Below are positions 41,881-51,503 of a DNA stretch of 64,000 nt, piece after piece. Numbering within the stretch: the stretch's first letter is position 1; every line of letters starts with the position of its first letter. The notes below the pieces were generated by a model, which ran no database searches, had not been told where the DNA came from, and saw only the letters and a list, made by a program, of their open reading frames with translations. Made by a program: the position numbers and the translations under genes. Origin of the DNA: Phycisphaerae bacterium (GTDB taxonomy: Bacteria > Planctomycetota > Phycisphaerae > Phycisphaerales > SM1A02); assembly GCA_016873335.1 (NCBI GenBank), contig VGXN01000004.1, positions 1 through 64,000 of the forward strand. Direction: 5' to 3'.

Positions 41881-44737
41881 CCAGCGGACGCACCATCGTC
41901 GTGCGGTAGCACTCGAGGATGTCGCCCTCGCGAATGTCGTCGTACCCGTTGATCTTCATGCCGCACTCGTTCCCCGAGCGGACTTCCTTCGCATCGTCCT
42001 TGAACCGCTTGAGCTGTTCGAGGCGGCGATCCTTCTCGATCACGATGCCATCGCGTGTGACACGAATCTGCGCGTTGCGTTCGATCGTGCCATCCGTGAC
42101 GTAGCAGCCCGCAACCGCACCAACCTTCGAGATCTTGAACACCGCACGGACCTCCGCATGGCCGAGCACCTGCAGGCGAACCTCAGGCTCGAGCAATCCG
42201 CGTACCGCCTTGTCCATGTCCTCCGTCAGCTGGTAGATGATGTCGTAGAGGCGCAGATCGACCTTGCGGACTTCCGCAAGCTGCCGCGCCTTTCCGGTGC
42301 TGGTCACATTGAATCCGACCACCACGGCGCCGGTGGTCGACGCGAGTTCCACATCGCTCTCGTTGATGCCGCCCACCGCAGCGTGCTTGATCGATATCGT
42401 CACATCATCCGCCTTGATCTTGCCAAGCACAGCCTTCAGCGTCTCGACCGAGCCCTGCACATCCGCCTTGACCACGAGCGGCAGCTCCTTTCGCTTCGAC
42501 TTCGCCATCGTCTCGAAGATGTTGTCGAGCGTGACCTTCGGCGCGGAGAGTTCGCGCTCACGTTCAAGGGCGCGGCGCTCAAGCGCTGCCTGCTCCGCGG
42601 CAGCGAGCGAATCCACCACATAGAACTTGTCCCCCGCATCCGGCAGAGTGTCGATGCCCGAGATCGCCACGGGGGTGGTGGGATGCGCCGACTGCGTCCG
42701 CTTGCCGTGGTCATCCACGATGTCGCGCACCCGACCGAACGCGCGCCCAACGACCACGAAATCACCGCGCTTCAGCGTCCCTTCCTGAACGAGCAGTTGC
42801 GCGACCGCGCCGCGCCCCTCCTCCATTCGCGCCTCAAGCACCGTGCCCTGCGCGTGCCCGCCCCAATCGGCCTTCAGCTCCAGCACATCCGCCTGCAGCG
42901 CAATGAGCGCGAGCAGATCGTCGACGCCAGTGCCCTTCAGACCGCTCACTTGTGCGACTTCGACGGAACCGCCCCACGGCACAGGGTTCAGTTCGTTTGC
43001 CGTCATCTGGCCATAGACCTTCTGAAGTCCTTGCTCGCTGAACTCGGGACGGTCAATCTTGTTGAGCGCCACGATCATCGCGACCTTCGCCGCACGCGCA
43101 TGGTTGATGCTCTCGACCGTCTGCGGCATGATGCCATCGACCGCATCGACCACGAGCACCACGATGTCCGTCACCCGTGCACCACGCGCACGCATGGCGG
43201 TGAATGCCTCGTGACCTGGCGTGTCAATGAAGGTGATCGGTCGCTTCTGTCCGCCCGCGTTCACATGGACCTGGAACGCGCGCGTCGACTGGGTGATCCC
43301 GCCCGCCTCGCCAGCGGCGACATTGGTCGATCGAATGCGATCGAGCAGCGTCGTCTTGCCGTGGTCGACATGACCGAGGATCGTCACGACTGGAGGACGC
43401 ACGCGTTCATCCGTGCGCTGACGGTCCGCAAATCGCTCGACGATCTCTTCGGACGCGGTCTTCATGCGGTCGATCTCCACCTCCACGCCAAAGTCCATCA
43501 TCACTTCCATCGCCTGCTCGCCATCGAGTGCAGCGTTGATGGTGATGGGATTCCCTGCCAGCAGGAAGTGCTTCATGATCTCCGCCACCTTCACGCCGCT
43601 GATCTCCGACAGTTCCTTCACGGACACAGGATCAGGAACGCGGATCGGTCCCTGCGGCTTGGCGACAGTGCGGGTCGGCGCGGGACCTGTTGGGCGTCGC
43701 GGGGCACTGTGCCGCTTGAAGTACCCATCCGCGCCTTCCATCTGGCGCTTCTTCTCTTTGAGATCAAGATCGCGGAACTTGTCGCGCTGCCCCGAACCAG
43801 CGCGGCCCGATCGCCCGCTGTCCGCTGGTCGTCGCGTTCCGGCACCGCCTGCACCTGCGCCGCCAGGGCCCGGCGGTCCCCCCGGACGCACAATTCCCGC
43901 CCCGCCGCCGCCCATCGGGCTTCGACCAAAGGGCGGCCGTGATGGACCGAACGGACTCCGTGGGCGAGGCGTGGAAACCTGATCGGCTTGTTCCACGCGG
44001 ATCACCTTGGGACCCGAGAGCGCGGTCTTCGCTGGCTGCTGCAACTGCTCTCCAAGATTGCGGGGGCGCACGGGTCTCGTGGGAACGTTCATGGGCGCCG
44101 GAACAATCGGCTTCGGCGGCGCCGGCGGTCGTGGCGGCGGAGCCGTCACGCGCGGCAGTGTTGGCGCGGCAGATCCCCCGCCGCCGCCTGCAGGAGGCGG
44201 ACTTGGGCGTGCACCCAGAGGTGTACCTAGCTGACCGACGTTTGGACCCGTGGGCGGCACCTTCGCAGACACGGTCTTCGGCGCGGCTTGCGCCGGCGCT
44301 CCCGCAACGGGCGCTCGAGTCGTCGCAGCAGAGGCAGCAGGACCGACGGCGGGTGCCGCTGCAACGGATGTCCGCTTGCTCGGCGACGCGGGTGCGGTTG
44401 GCGCGGAAGCCGCAGTTGGCTCAACCCCACCGCCCGCCGCCGCGGCGGTCGAATCCGGATCCTCAACCTTCTTGCGCTTCTTCGGCGCAGCCCTCTTTGC
44501 CTTTTCGCGCAGCGCACTGACATCGACATGCTCGCTGGTCTCTGTCGCACTGGAAGTCGCCCCGCCACCGAACCATTCCTTGATCGTCTCCGCAAGACCG
44601 AGCGTCACGGTGGCTTGCGCCGTGGTCACTCCCTCGACACCCTCGCGCGCGCACTTCTCGATGATGTCCTTTGCGGAGATCCCGATGTCCTTTGCGATCT
44701 GGGTGATTCGAACTTTCTTGAGGGTCTTGGTTGCCAC
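41864..44737 (-). CDS. infB: translation initiation factor IF-2
   Basis: 957-residue GTPase that brings fMet-tRNA to the 30S subunit and promotes subunit joining. The N-terminal IF2_N motif ([18 protein letters not shown]) is followed by a long Ala/Pro/Gly-rich linker (about 70-330), a second helical segment, the G domain beginning near residue 450 ([35 protein letters not shown]) and the C-terminal beta-barrel domains. The start is GTG 44737 with GGAG 7 nt upstream. Second gene of the nusA operon, 94 bp after nusA; the usual ylxR gene between them is absent. Confidence 0.95.
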   Translation of the reverse strand: MATKTLKKVRITQIAKDIGISAKDIIEKCAREGVEGVTTAQATVTLGLAETIKEWFGGGATSSATETSEHVDVSALREKAKRAAPKKRKKVEDPDSTAAAAGGGVEPTAASAPTAPASPSKRTSVAAAPAVGPAASAATTRAPVAGAPAQAAPKTVSAKVPPTGPNVGQLGTPLGARPSPPPAGGGGGSAAPTLPRVTAPPPRPPAPPKPIVPAPMNVPTRPVRPRNLGEQLQQPAKTALSGPKVIRVEQADQVSTPRPRSPFGPSRPPFGRSPMGGGGAGIVRPGGPPGPGGAGAGGAGTRRPADSGRSGRAGSGQRDKFRDLDLKEKKRQMEGADGYFKRHSAPRRPTGPAPTRTVAKPQGPIRVPDPVSVKELSEISGVKVAEIMKHFLLAGNPITINAALDGEQAMEVMMDFGVEVEIDRMKTASEEIVERFADRQRTDERVRPPVVTILGHVDHGKTTLLDRIRSTNVAAGEAGGITQSTRAFQVHVNAGGQKRPITFIDTPGHEAFTAMRARGARVTDIVVLVVDAVDGIMPQTVESINHARAAKVAMIVALNKIDRPEFSEQGLQKVYGQMTANELNPVPWGGSVEVAQVSGLKGTGVDDLLALIALQADVLELKADWGGHAQGTVLEARMEEGRGAVAQLLVQEGTLKRGDFVVVGRAFGRVRDIVDDHGKRTQSAHPTTPVAISGIDTLPDAGDKFYVVDSLAAAEQAALERRALERERELSAPKVTLDNIFETMAKSKRKELPLVVKADVQGSVETLKAVLGKIKADDVTISIKHAAVGGINESDVELASTTGAVVVGFNVTSTGKARQLAEVRKVDLRLYDIIYQLTEDMDKAVRGLLEPEVRLQVLGHAEVRAVFKISKVGAVAGCYVTDGTIERNAQIRVTRDGIVIEKDRRLEQLKRFKDDAKEVRSGNECGMKINGYDDIREGDILECYRTTMVRPLGGGNA

Positions 44738-44831
44738 AACAGGCTCCGTGTCTTTCGTTCAGTCTTGCAGATCCGTCATGATTTCGATCTATTGCCGATC
44801 CTGGCGAACACCACTCTGATTCTCCTTCGGG

Positions 44832-46166
44832 TCAACTCTGGCTCGTTCCACCGCCACCGAGGATGCTGTCAGCCGCCGCTTCGCTCTGTGCGTCCGTCTC
44901 AACAACAGGCTCGTCCGCAGCGCCACCGCCGAGGACCGCATCAACGACGGCGCCTTCCTCTGCCTGCCGCGCTTCAGCCTCCGCACGCTCACGCTGCATT
45001 TCCTCGGCGACCACCTTCGCGCGCACCGTGCACGCATCGACCACCCGCAGTGCAAGTTCTTCGCTCATGCCGCACTCGTTGATGAGGCTCTGTTCGCCGA
45101 TCTCTTCGACGTCAAACACACTGATCATGCCGAGCGCGCCCATGCGGTCGAGCATCTCATCGGTGACACCCTCCACTGCCTTGACCGCGCCCTGCAGCGT
45201 CTGCAACCCCTTCTCGAACTCGGGCGGTGTGAGGATGTCCACATCCCATCCCGTCAGCCGCGCCGCGAGGCGAACATTCTGCCCCCGGCGACCAATCGCC
45301 AGTGACAGTTGATCATCGCGCACGATGATCGTGGCACGACCGAGTTCGAAGCAGAGGCTCACTTCCTCGACCTCCGCTGGCTTCAGCGCGTTGGAGATGA
45401 GCACTTGGCTCGACTCGTTCCACCGCACGATGTCGATCTTCTCTCCACCAAGTTCATCCACGATGTTGCGGATCCGAGAACCGCGCACGCCCACGCATGC
45501 ACCAACTGCGTCCACCTTCGAATCGACCGAGGACACGGCGATCTTGGTGCGGAAGCCAGGCTCGCGCGCCATTGCCTTGATCTCGATGGTGCGTTCAGCC
45601 ACCTCGGGCACCTCCGACTCGAAGAGGCGGCGGATGAAGTCGGGATGCGCGCGGCTCATGACGATCTTCACCTGGCTGCCCGCGTCGCGGACATCGAGCA
45701 GGATGCATCGAACGCGGTCGCCCGGCTGAAACTGCTCGCCTGGGATCTGCTCGCTCTTGGGCATGAAGCCTTCGGTGCGGTCGACCTGCACGATGAGGGC
45801 GTTCCCCTCGTAGCGCAGCGCACTGCCCGTCACGAGTTCGCCTTGCCGCTTCGAGTACTCATCGAGCAGCGACACGCGCTCGTTCTCGCGGAAGCGCTGG
45901 ATCATCACTTGCTTCGCCGTCTGCGCGGGAATGCGCCCGAGCTTCTCGAGCGGGATCATCTCGTGACCGCCATCCTCGAGATTTCGCCAGAGCGAGATCG
46001 TGCCCGTCTGGCGATCGATCGCGCAGCCGAACTCTTCGAGATTTTCCGAGTTGAAGTGCTTGCGGACGGCACTCACCATGGCTTGCTCAAGGTCTTGCAC
46101 GAGCAACTCGCGGTCGATGTTCTTGTCGCGCGCCAGCGTGTCGAGGTGTCGGATCAGTTCGCTCAT
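44832..46166 (-). CDS. nusA: transcription termination/antitermination factor NusA
   Basis: 444 residues. The N-terminal RNA-polymerase-binding domain (MSELIRHLDTLARDKNIDRELL) is followed by an S1 domain (GELVTGSALRYEGNALIVQV), KH1 (KIAVSSVDSKVDAVGACVGVRGSRI) and KH2 (LSLAIGRRGQNVRLAARLTGWDV). A short acidic Ala/Glu-rich C terminus contains a truncated helical repeat region. ATG 46166 is used because AAAGGA lies upstream and the domain begins there. rimP is not upstream. Expression appears to start from a promoter about 400 nt away, through a leader with a terminator hairpin, so nusA may be controlled by attenuation. Confidence 0.95.
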   Translation of the reverse strand: MSELIRHLDTLARDKNIDRELLVQDLEQAMVSAVRKHFNSENLEEFGCAIDRQTGTISLWRNLEDGGHEMIPLEKLGRIPAQTAKQVMIQRFRENERVSLLDEYSKRQGELVTGSALRYEGNALIVQVDRTEGFMPKSEQIPGEQFQPGDRVRCILLDVRDAGSQVKIVMSRAHPDFIRRLFESEVPEVAERTIEIKAMAREPGFRTKIAVSSVDSKVDAVGACVGVRGSRIRNIVDELGGEKIDIVRWNESSQVLISNALKPAEVEEVSLCFELGRATIIVRDDQLSLAIGRRGQNVRLAARLTGWDVDILTPPEFEKGLQTLQGAVKAVEGVTDEMLDRMGALGMISVFDVEEIGEQSLINECGMSEELALRVVDACTVRAKVVAEEMQRERAEAEARQAEEGAVVDAVLGGGAADEPVVETDAQSEAAADSILGGGGTSQS

Positions 46167-46258
46167 GGTGTCAGTCCTTTCAGGCTTCTGTCGAGATGTT
46201 GGGATGTACCGAGTTGTCGCCGCGAACACGAGACACAATCCTGACCAAACAAAAAGAC

Positions 46259-46282
46259 CATGTTCGCCGCGGCGCGAACATG
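46259..46282 (-). terminator. intrinsic terminator/attenuator in the nusA leader
   Basis: CATGTTCGC and GCGAACATG form a perfect 9 bp stem (10 bp with the flanking C:G pair) around a 6 nt loop. On the minus strand the hairpin is followed directly by TCTTTTTGTTTGG. No minus-strand gene ends upstream of it before the divergent dsbD, and nusA starts 92 nt downstream, so it lies inside the nusA leader. It is the clearest hairpin-plus-U-tract I see in the window. Confidence 0.7.
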
Positions 46283-46567
46283 GCCCGTCCACAAACGGCG
46301 TTGTGCCACGGGGTCAGACCACGGTGGTCTCCTCACGGCACGACACCCCTGCTCCCGAAAGACGCAGATGGACGCGAAAACGCGTCATATGCGGCTTCCG
46401 ACTGCCGATTCGACTCGATCCGAGAAAGAAAGGATGGAGGGTCGCATAGAGCAGCTGCACCTTGGGAACCTTGGGGGAACCGTGACGACCCAAAGCCGTA
46501 CGGAGCCAAGATCCATTCAGGAAACGGAACGGACGGGCCTCCCAAAGTCGCCCTTGGGAGAACGGCA

Positions 46568-46596
46568 AGTATAGCGCAGCGCACCTGATTTCGCAA
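46568..46596 (-). promoter_or_regulatory. sigma70-type promoter of the nusA operon
   Basis: The minus strand reads TTGCGA (46596-46591), a 17 bp spacer and TATACT (46573-46568), a near-consensus promoter. Predicted start near 46561, giving a leader of about 395 nt before nusA ATG 46166. Confidence 0.7.
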
Positions 46597-46626
46597 GCGA
46601 TTTCGGCGAATGCGGGGCCATCTCCG

Positions 46627-46632
46627 TACACT
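46627..46632 (+). promoter_or_regulatory. -10-like element of dsbD
   Basis: TACACT ends 8 nt before ATG 46641; the context GTACACTC is the same as upstream of the 28493 gene. No clear -35. Confidence 0.5.
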
Positions 46633-46640
46633 CCGTTGAG

Positions 46641-48602
46641 ATGCGCGCTTCACTGTGGATGCTGCCATGCATGGTGATTTTCGGCTGGGGGAACGCCCCC
46701 GCTGCGGCGCAGTCGCCCGACGATCCCGTGCGCGCGAGAGTCGTGCTCGCAGCGACAACGGTGGCCCCCGGAGCGGATCTTCCCGCCGCGATCGAGGTCT
46801 CCATCGCGCCGCGGTGGCACATGTGGACGCAGGCTGGCGCGACCGTGCCAGACGCTGCCATATTCGATGGCGCCGAGTGGACAACCGCCGAAGCGTCCGG
46901 CGTGGGCGGCGCGGTGCGCGCCGCGTCGGCCGCCACCGGCATGTGGATGACCGCACCGACGAATGCGTTCACGCCACTGCTTGCACAGTGGCCGAGGTCC
47001 CACCTTGTCACTGCCGATGTCGGCGATGGGCCGCAGAAGTACGCGGTCTTCGAGGGGACATTCGTCATCGGGGTGCCGCTTGCAATCGCAGCCGATGCCA
47101 GCGAAGGCGAGCACACGTTCACGCTGCGCTTGCGCTATCAAGCGTGCGATGCAACGACTTGCCTCGCGCCGACCGAAATCGACATGCCCGTCACATTGCG
47201 TGTGGCGGCTGGTGCGGCGATGCCTGCGCTCGATGCAGCACTTAAGGACTTTGACGCGAGCATCTTCGCAGCGCTCAACAGTGGCGGGGCCGGTCCGCGT
47301 CCGGTCCTGTTCGACTTCTTCGGTGCGACATTTTCCATTGATCCGACGGGCACCGGCTTCCTGCTCGTGCTTCTGATCGCTGCGCTCGGTGGAGCGCTGC
47401 TGAACTTCACGCCCTGCGTCCTGCCCGTGATTCCACTGAAGATCATGGGGCTCGCGCACAGCGCGGGCAATCGGCGGCGCTGTGTGATGCTTGGCGCGAT
47501 GCTGTCGCTTGGCGTGATCGCATTCTGGGTGGGGCTTGGTGTTGCCGTGTCGCTCATCAGCGGATTCACGACATCGAGCCAACTTTTCCAGTATCCATGG
47601 TTCACCATCGGCGTTGGTGTCATCATCGCCGTGATGGCGATCGGCATGTGCGGGCTCTTTTCCGTGCGTTTGCCGCAGTCGGTCGCGGGCATCGACTTCC
47701 GTCACGACACACTGGCTGGCTCGTTCGGTTTCGGCATCATGACGGCAGTGCTCTCCACGCCGTGCACCGCACCGCTCATGGGAGCCGCCGCGGCATGGGC
47801 CGCCACGCAGCAGCCGTGGGTGGTGCTGCTGGTGTTTGGCGTCATCGGCAGCGGCATGGCGCTGCCGTACATGGTGCTCAGCGCGTTCCCGCAGCTCGTG
47901 CAGCGGGTCCCGCGCAGCGGTCCCGCGAGTGATCTGGTGAAGCAGGTCATGGGTCTGCTGCTGTTGGCTGCCGCCGCATACTTCATTGGCGCGGGTGCCG
48001 CGGGCATGCTCGCGGCGCCACCCGAGCCGCCGACGAAAGACTACTGGTGGTTCGTCGCGGCGCTCGGCATCGCGGCAGGCGGCTGGATGAGTGTGCGCAC
48101 CTGGTGCATCACGCCGCGCATGCAGCCACGCCTCGTGTTCGGATCACTTGGGCTTGGGATCGTGGTCGCGAGCGCTGCAATCGGCATTCAACTGACCGAT
48201 GATGGCAAGATTCCGTGGGTGTACTTCACACCCGAGCGCCTCGCCGATGCGCAGGCACGCGGGGATGCGGTGGTGGTGGACTTCACCGCGGAGTGGTGTC
48301 TCAACTGCAAGACGCTCGAGAAGACGATCCTTGAAAGCGATGCGGTTGCGGCGCGGCTCAGCAGTGCCGGGGTCACGCCGATCAAGGTCGACTTCACAGG
48401 CGACAACCCGCAGGGACGCGCGCTCCTGAAGCGCTTTGATCGACTCACGATTCCGCTGCTTGTTGTCCTCTCGCCCAGCGGCGAAGAAGTATTCAAGAGC
48501 GACACCTACACGCCCGCGCAAGTGCTGCAGGCGATCGATGCCGCGCAGGGACAACCGCCTGCAACCGGCGCGACCGCAGCCGCGACTCAATCGCAGGGCT
48601 GA
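46641..48602 (+). CDS. dsbD: thiol:disulfide interchange protein DsbD
   Basis: Carries electrons from cytoplasmic thioredoxin across the inner membrane to periplasmic thiol proteins and cytochrome c maturation. 653 residues: a signal peptide (1-23), an N-terminal alpha domain with its cysteine pair (CDATTC) and an eight-segment transmembrane domain containing NFTPCVLPVIPLK and LSTPCTAPLMG. The C-terminal thioredoxin-like domain has C553-LN-C556 (FTAEWCLNCK). All three redox pairs are therefore present and the protein should be functional. Monocistronic; it ends 4 bp from the convergent O-antigen-ligase-like gene. Confidence 0.93.
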   Translation: MRASLWMLPCMVIFGWGNAPAAAQSPDDPVRARVVLAATTVAPGADLPAAIEVSIAPRWHMWTQAGATVPDAAIFDGAEWTTAEASGVGGAVRAASAATGMWMTAPTNAFTPLLAQWPRSHLVTADVGDGPQKYAVFEGTFVIGVPLAIAADASEGEHTFTLRLRYQACDATTCLAPTEIDMPVTLRVAAGAAMPALDAALKDFDASIFAALNSGGAGPRPVLFDFFGATFSIDPTGTGFLLVLLIAALGGALLNFTPCVLPVIPLKIMGLAHSAGNRRRCVMLGAMLSLGVIAFWVGLGVAVSLISGFTTSSQLFQYPWFTIGVGVIIAVMAIGMCGLFSVRLPQSVAGIDFRHDTLAGSFGFGIMTAVLSTPCTAPLMGAAAAWAATQQPWVVLLVFGVIGSGMALPYMVLSAFPQLVQRVPRSGPASDLVKQVMGLLLLAAAAYFIGAGAAGMLAAPPEPPTKDYWWFVAALGIAAGGWMSVRTWCITPRMQPRLVFGSLGLGIVVASAAIGIQLTDDGKIPWVYFTPERLADAQARGDAVVVDFTAEWCLNCKTLEKTILESDAVAARLSSAGVTPIKVDFTGDNPQGRALLKRFDRLTIPLLVVLSPSGEEVFKSDTYTPAQVLQAIDAAQGQPPATGATAAATQSQG

Positions 48603-48606
48603 CCCC

Positions 48607-50850
48607 TCACTTCGCGGGGTCGCCCTCGGCTGCACTCGGCAATCGCTCGGCTGCCTTCGCTGCACGCGACTCGACCTCCTGCCGTACCGAGTCGATCCGC
48701 CCAGGGCGGAACTGCCGCAGCGGATCCGCTGCGAATGACTCGTTGCACATCGCTGCCGCATCGAGCGCAGCGCGCGCGTCCTCAAACCGCCCCTGCGCGG
48801 CGAGCGCGCTGGCAAGACGCAGGTGACTATCGCAGTGTCGCGGATTTGCCACAAGAACGGCGCGCAGCGACTGCTCAAGCCGCACGGCAGCGGCACGGTC
48901 GCTCGGCGCCGCATCGAACGCATCGTTCGCAGCGAGCGATGCGAGCCGAAGTGCCGCGAAACGGCTCCACGCGGCATCCGCGGCGAGCGCCGCCCCCTCC
49001 TGCGCGCTCAAGCGAAGCTGCTCCTGCTCAATCGGAGCCGCCGTATCGCGAGCGGCGGTCAGCCACTGCTCCGAAGCGCACAACGCGAGTGAACGCCGCC
49101 GCGGCGAGTCCACGGATGCCGCTGCAAGCGCCTGCGCTGCATCGCGCCGCGCTGCCGCAAGCCGTTCACGGGACTTTGCCTGCGCCGCATCGAAGACCCG
49201 CTGCGCCGCGGCGACCGCGATGTCATCCTGACGCGTGAGCGCTGGAGCGGTCCACACCACCAGCCACACCGCCGCCGCGGCAGCACACGACGCCCACGCC
49301 GTGGAAGCGATCCACGACGCTCGGCGCGACTGAGGCGCATCTGGCGCATCTGGCGCAGGCGCGGCAGCGAGCACCAACCACGCCCAAAGCACGCTGCCTG
49401 GAAGCCAGAACACCATGTCGATCTGCCCGTGGGTCGCGACCACGCACGCCGCTGCGACTCCACCGACGGCAAGACCCGTGCGCCCGTGCGCATCGCCGCT
49501 GCCACCCTGATGCACTGTCGCCCACGCCGCTGCGACACCAGCGACCGCGCCTGCAGCCCGCCAGAGCCATGCGTCTCCACCGAGCGTTGGCGCTTCAAAC
49601 AGCGCGGAGAGGATCACGCCAAACACGACACTCGCCAGCGCGATCTCACGCGCAATCCTGCCATCGCCGATCGCATCCGTCGTTCGCGGCATCCGTGTGC
49701 CGCCGTGCCACAGCAGGCACAGCATCGCTCCACCGAGCGCAAACCCACTCACGCCGAGCGCGGCGGCCCAGTCGGCAAGCGATCCATGCGCGCTCGTCAC
49801 TTCCTCGACGGCACCGCTTGGTCGCATCTGCATGAACGCCGCCTGAAAGCCGGCGGGTCCGACGCCGACGAGGGGCGCATCCGCAAGCGTCCGCACCGCA
49901 CCCACGAGATACTGCCAGCGGAACCAGAGACTCTGCTCGCCCCATCCCTCACCGACGAATCCGCGCACCACCAGTGCGAGCACAGCGGCGATTGGAAGGA
50001 ACGCAAGTCCATGCGACCAGCGCTCCGATCGCCGAAGAAGAGCGCTCGCCACCGCGCCGATGGCGAGCGCACCGACGCCGCCCTTCGAGCCACTGGCCAC
50101 GACCAGACCTGCGCACAAGAGCGCTGCCAGCGCAAGGAGCGCACGCACCGCCACACGCCCGCCGCCGAGGGCCGCGTTCGCCAGCAGTGTCGCCGTTGCT
50201 GCGGCAACAGTTGCAAAGACGTTTGCAAATCCAAACCAGCCCGTCGGCTCATTCTGCAGCAGCCTCCGTTCGTAGGTCAGCACTTCCGACGATCCAGGGA
50301 GCCACCCCTGAGCGCGGAGGAAGAACTCTCTCTGCTGCTCATAGAACGCCAATGTCGCCTGATGCTCGGCGGTCATCTGCACGAGCCCACGGACCGCGAG
50401 CGCAACCCCGATGCCTGCCAGAGCTGCGAGGAGCGCACGGCGCATCAGCCCCGACCGATCGCGCAAGCAAAATCCGCATACGCCAAGCGCTGCGGCGGTG
50501 GACGCGATCCATGTCGTGCAGCGCCACATCTGTTCGACATCCTGCATCGCATGCGCGGCAGCCACTGCGCACGGCACCATGCACGCGCTCGCCATCCACG
50601 TCCACCAGCGCGGGAGAAGCGCGCGGTCCATCGCGCAGCGCACGAGCAGCCACGCCGCTGCCGCAAACGCGACCGCATCGAGCAGCACGCTCTGCGCGGG
50701 CGTGCCGCCCACGAAGACATCAGGCTGCTGCGCGGGATCCATGTCGAAGACAGGGAGCGCGGCGAATGCGATCATGCACCGCGCGGCGGCGACCGCCAAG
50801 ACGGCGCCGAGCGCCACGCGGTCACTGACAGGTGTGACAGGCTGCGACAC
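48607..50850 (-). CDS. O-antigen ligase/Wzy-like polytopic membrane protein with TPR tail
   Basis: 747 residues. About 12 hydrophobic segments occupy residues 10-540, with a large periplasmic loop (AEHQATLAFYEQQREFFLRAQGWLPGS) and the GVGPAGFQAAFMQMRPSGAVEEVTSAHGSLADWAAALGV region. That region matches the O-antigen ligase/polymerase Wzy_C signature (GxGxxxF...HN...E). The C-terminal 170 residues are Ala-rich helices like tetratricopeptide repeats (DSHLRLASALAAQGRFEDARAAL). The frame extends to 50883, but GTG 50850 is preferred because a -10-like TACGAT ends 9 nt before it and the extension would overlap the divergent gene. Function: polymerising or ligating envelope polysaccharide, by family resemblance. 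Confidence 0.75.
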   Translation of the reverse strand: MSQPVTPVSDRVALGAVLAVAAARCMIAFAALPVFDMDPAQQPDVFVGGTPAQSVLLDAVAFAAAAWLLVRCAMDRALLPRWWTWMASACMVPCAVAAAHAMQDVEQMWRCTTWIASTAAALGVCGFCLRDRSGLMRRALLAALAGIGVALAVRGLVQMTAEHQATLAFYEQQREFFLRAQGWLPGSSEVLTYERRLLQNEPTGWFGFANVFATVAAATATLLANAALGGGRVAVRALLALAALLCAGLVVASGSKGGVGALAIGAVASALLRRSERWSHGLAFLPIAAVLALVVRGFVGEGWGEQSLWFRWQYLVGAVRTLADAPLVGVGPAGFQAAFMQMRPSGAVEEVTSAHGSLADWAAALGVSGFALGGAMLCLLWHGGTRMPRTTDAIGDGRIAREIALASVVFGVILSALFEAPTLGGDAWLWRAAGAVAGVAAAWATVHQGGSGDAHGRTGLAVGGVAAACVVATHGQIDMVFWLPGSVLWAWLVLAAAPAPDAPDAPQSRRASWIASTAWASCAAAAAVWLVVWTAPALTRQDDIAVAAAQRVFDAAQAKSRERLAAARRDAAQALAAASVDSPRRRSLALCASEQWLTAARDTAAPIEQEQLRLSAQEGAALAADAAWSRFAALRLASLAANDAFDAAPSDRAAAVRLEQSLRAVLVANPRHCDSHLRLASALAAQGRFEDARAALDAAAMCNESFAADPLRQFRPGRIDSVRQEVESRAAKAAERLPSAAEGDPAK

Positions 50851-50858
50851 GCGGCTGC

Positions 50859-50865
50859 TATCGTA
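50859..50865. promoter_or_regulatory. overlapping divergent -10-like elements (O-antigen-ligase-like / log)
   Basis: The seven bases TATCGTA hold TATCGT on the plus strand (50859-50864, ending 6 nt before ATG 50871) and TACGAT on the minus strand (50865-50860, ending 9 nt before GTG 50850). Five base pairs are shared, so the two promoters must compete. Confidence 0.55.
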
Positions 50866-50870
50866 GGGAA

Positions 50871-51503
50871 ATGCAGGACGCATCCGCGCGAAGGGCCGTC
50901 ACGGTCTACTGTGCCAGCGCGCGCGGCGCGAATGCGGTGCACCTCGCGGCCGCTGCGGCGTTCGGGCGCGCCCTTGCCGAGGCGAACTTCCATCTCGTCT
51001 ACGGCGGCGGTGGGATCGGCCTGATGGGCGAACTCGCGCGCTCCGCGCAGCGGCATGGCGCGCATGTCACGGGCATCATCACCGAACAGTTTCTTTCGCT
51101 CGAACAGGGCTGGACGGGCTGCGACGAGTTGGTTGTCGTCGGATCGATGCACGAACGAAAGCAGCGCATGGAGGACCTCGGCAGCGCATTCGCCGTGCTC
51201 GCCGGCGGACTTGGTACATGGGAAGAGTTCTTCGACACGCTCGTGGGTCGTGTCATCGGGCGACACACCAAGCCGATCGGCATCCTCAACACGGACGGTT
51301 TCGCAGAGCCGCTGCGACAACTGATCTCGCACGGCGTCGAGCAGGGCTTCGTGCGTCATGCGGCGCTCGATCTCCTGCTCGTGCATGATGAGCCGACCAG
51401 TTTGGTTGAACAACTTGCGCGCGCGCTTGCCGCGACCGATCCACTCCCCCATGATCCGCAGCGGATGCTGCCGATGCATGGTCCGCATGAGGGGCGCGGA
51501 TGA
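50871..51503 (+). CDS. LOG-family protein (nucleotide 5'-monophosphate phosphoribohydrolase-like)
   Basis: 210-residue Rossmann-fold protein of the LOG/TIGR00730 family, which hydrolyses (cytokinin) nucleoside 5'-monophosphates to base and ribose phosphate. Motifs: VYCASARGAN, VYGGGGIGLMGELA, and MHERKQRM. The family PGGxGTxxE motif reads AGGLGTWEE, with the Pro replaced by Ala. First gene of a three-gene operon with lpxI and an RNA methyltransferase-like gene, joined by ATGA and GTGA overlaps. The biological substrate in bacteria of this type is uncertain. Confidence 0.85.
   Translation: MQDASARRAVTVYCASARGANAVHLAAAAAFGRALAEANFHLVYGGGGIGLMGELARSAQRHGAHVTGIITEQFLSLEQGWTGCDELVVVGSMHERKQRMEDLGSAFAVLAGGLGTWEEFFDTLVGRVIGRHTKPIGILNTDGFAEPLRQLISHGVEQGFVRHAALDLLLVHDEPTSLVEQLARALAATDPLPHDPQRMLPMHGPHEGRG

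Larger units (their letters stand above)
46167..46640. other. 474 bp non-coding region between nusA and dsbD
   Basis: The longest gene-free stretch in the window. On the minus strand it holds a consensus promoter (46596-46568), a 7 bp hairpin at the predicted 5' end (CTCCCAA 46539-46545 with TTGGGAG 46554-46560), a 15 bp palindrome AGACCACGGTGGTCT (46316-46330), and a terminator hairpin (46282-46259). A possible 20-codon leader frame starts at ATG 46447 and ends at the stop 46387-46385. On the plus strand it holds the dsbD -10. No tRNA or known riboswitch was recognised. Confidence 0.6.

Noticed and set aside
40811-43942. 1043-codon open frame on the plus strand, antisense to rbfA and infB
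   Set aside because: It runs opposite infB through its conserved G domain, is His/Arg/Leu-rich with no recognisable domain, and is the usual by-product of GC-rich codon bias.
45309-46244. 311-codon plus-strand open frame inside nusA
   Set aside because: Composed of His/Asp/Leu-rich antisense sequence opposite the S1 and KH domains of nusA; not a plausible protein.
46385-46447. Possible 20-residue leader peptide in the nusA leader (minus strand)
   Set aside because: Starts with ATG and has a weak AAGGTG upstream, but spacing is poor and nothing in its codons (no run of one amino acid) suggests classic attenuation; kept only as part of the region description.
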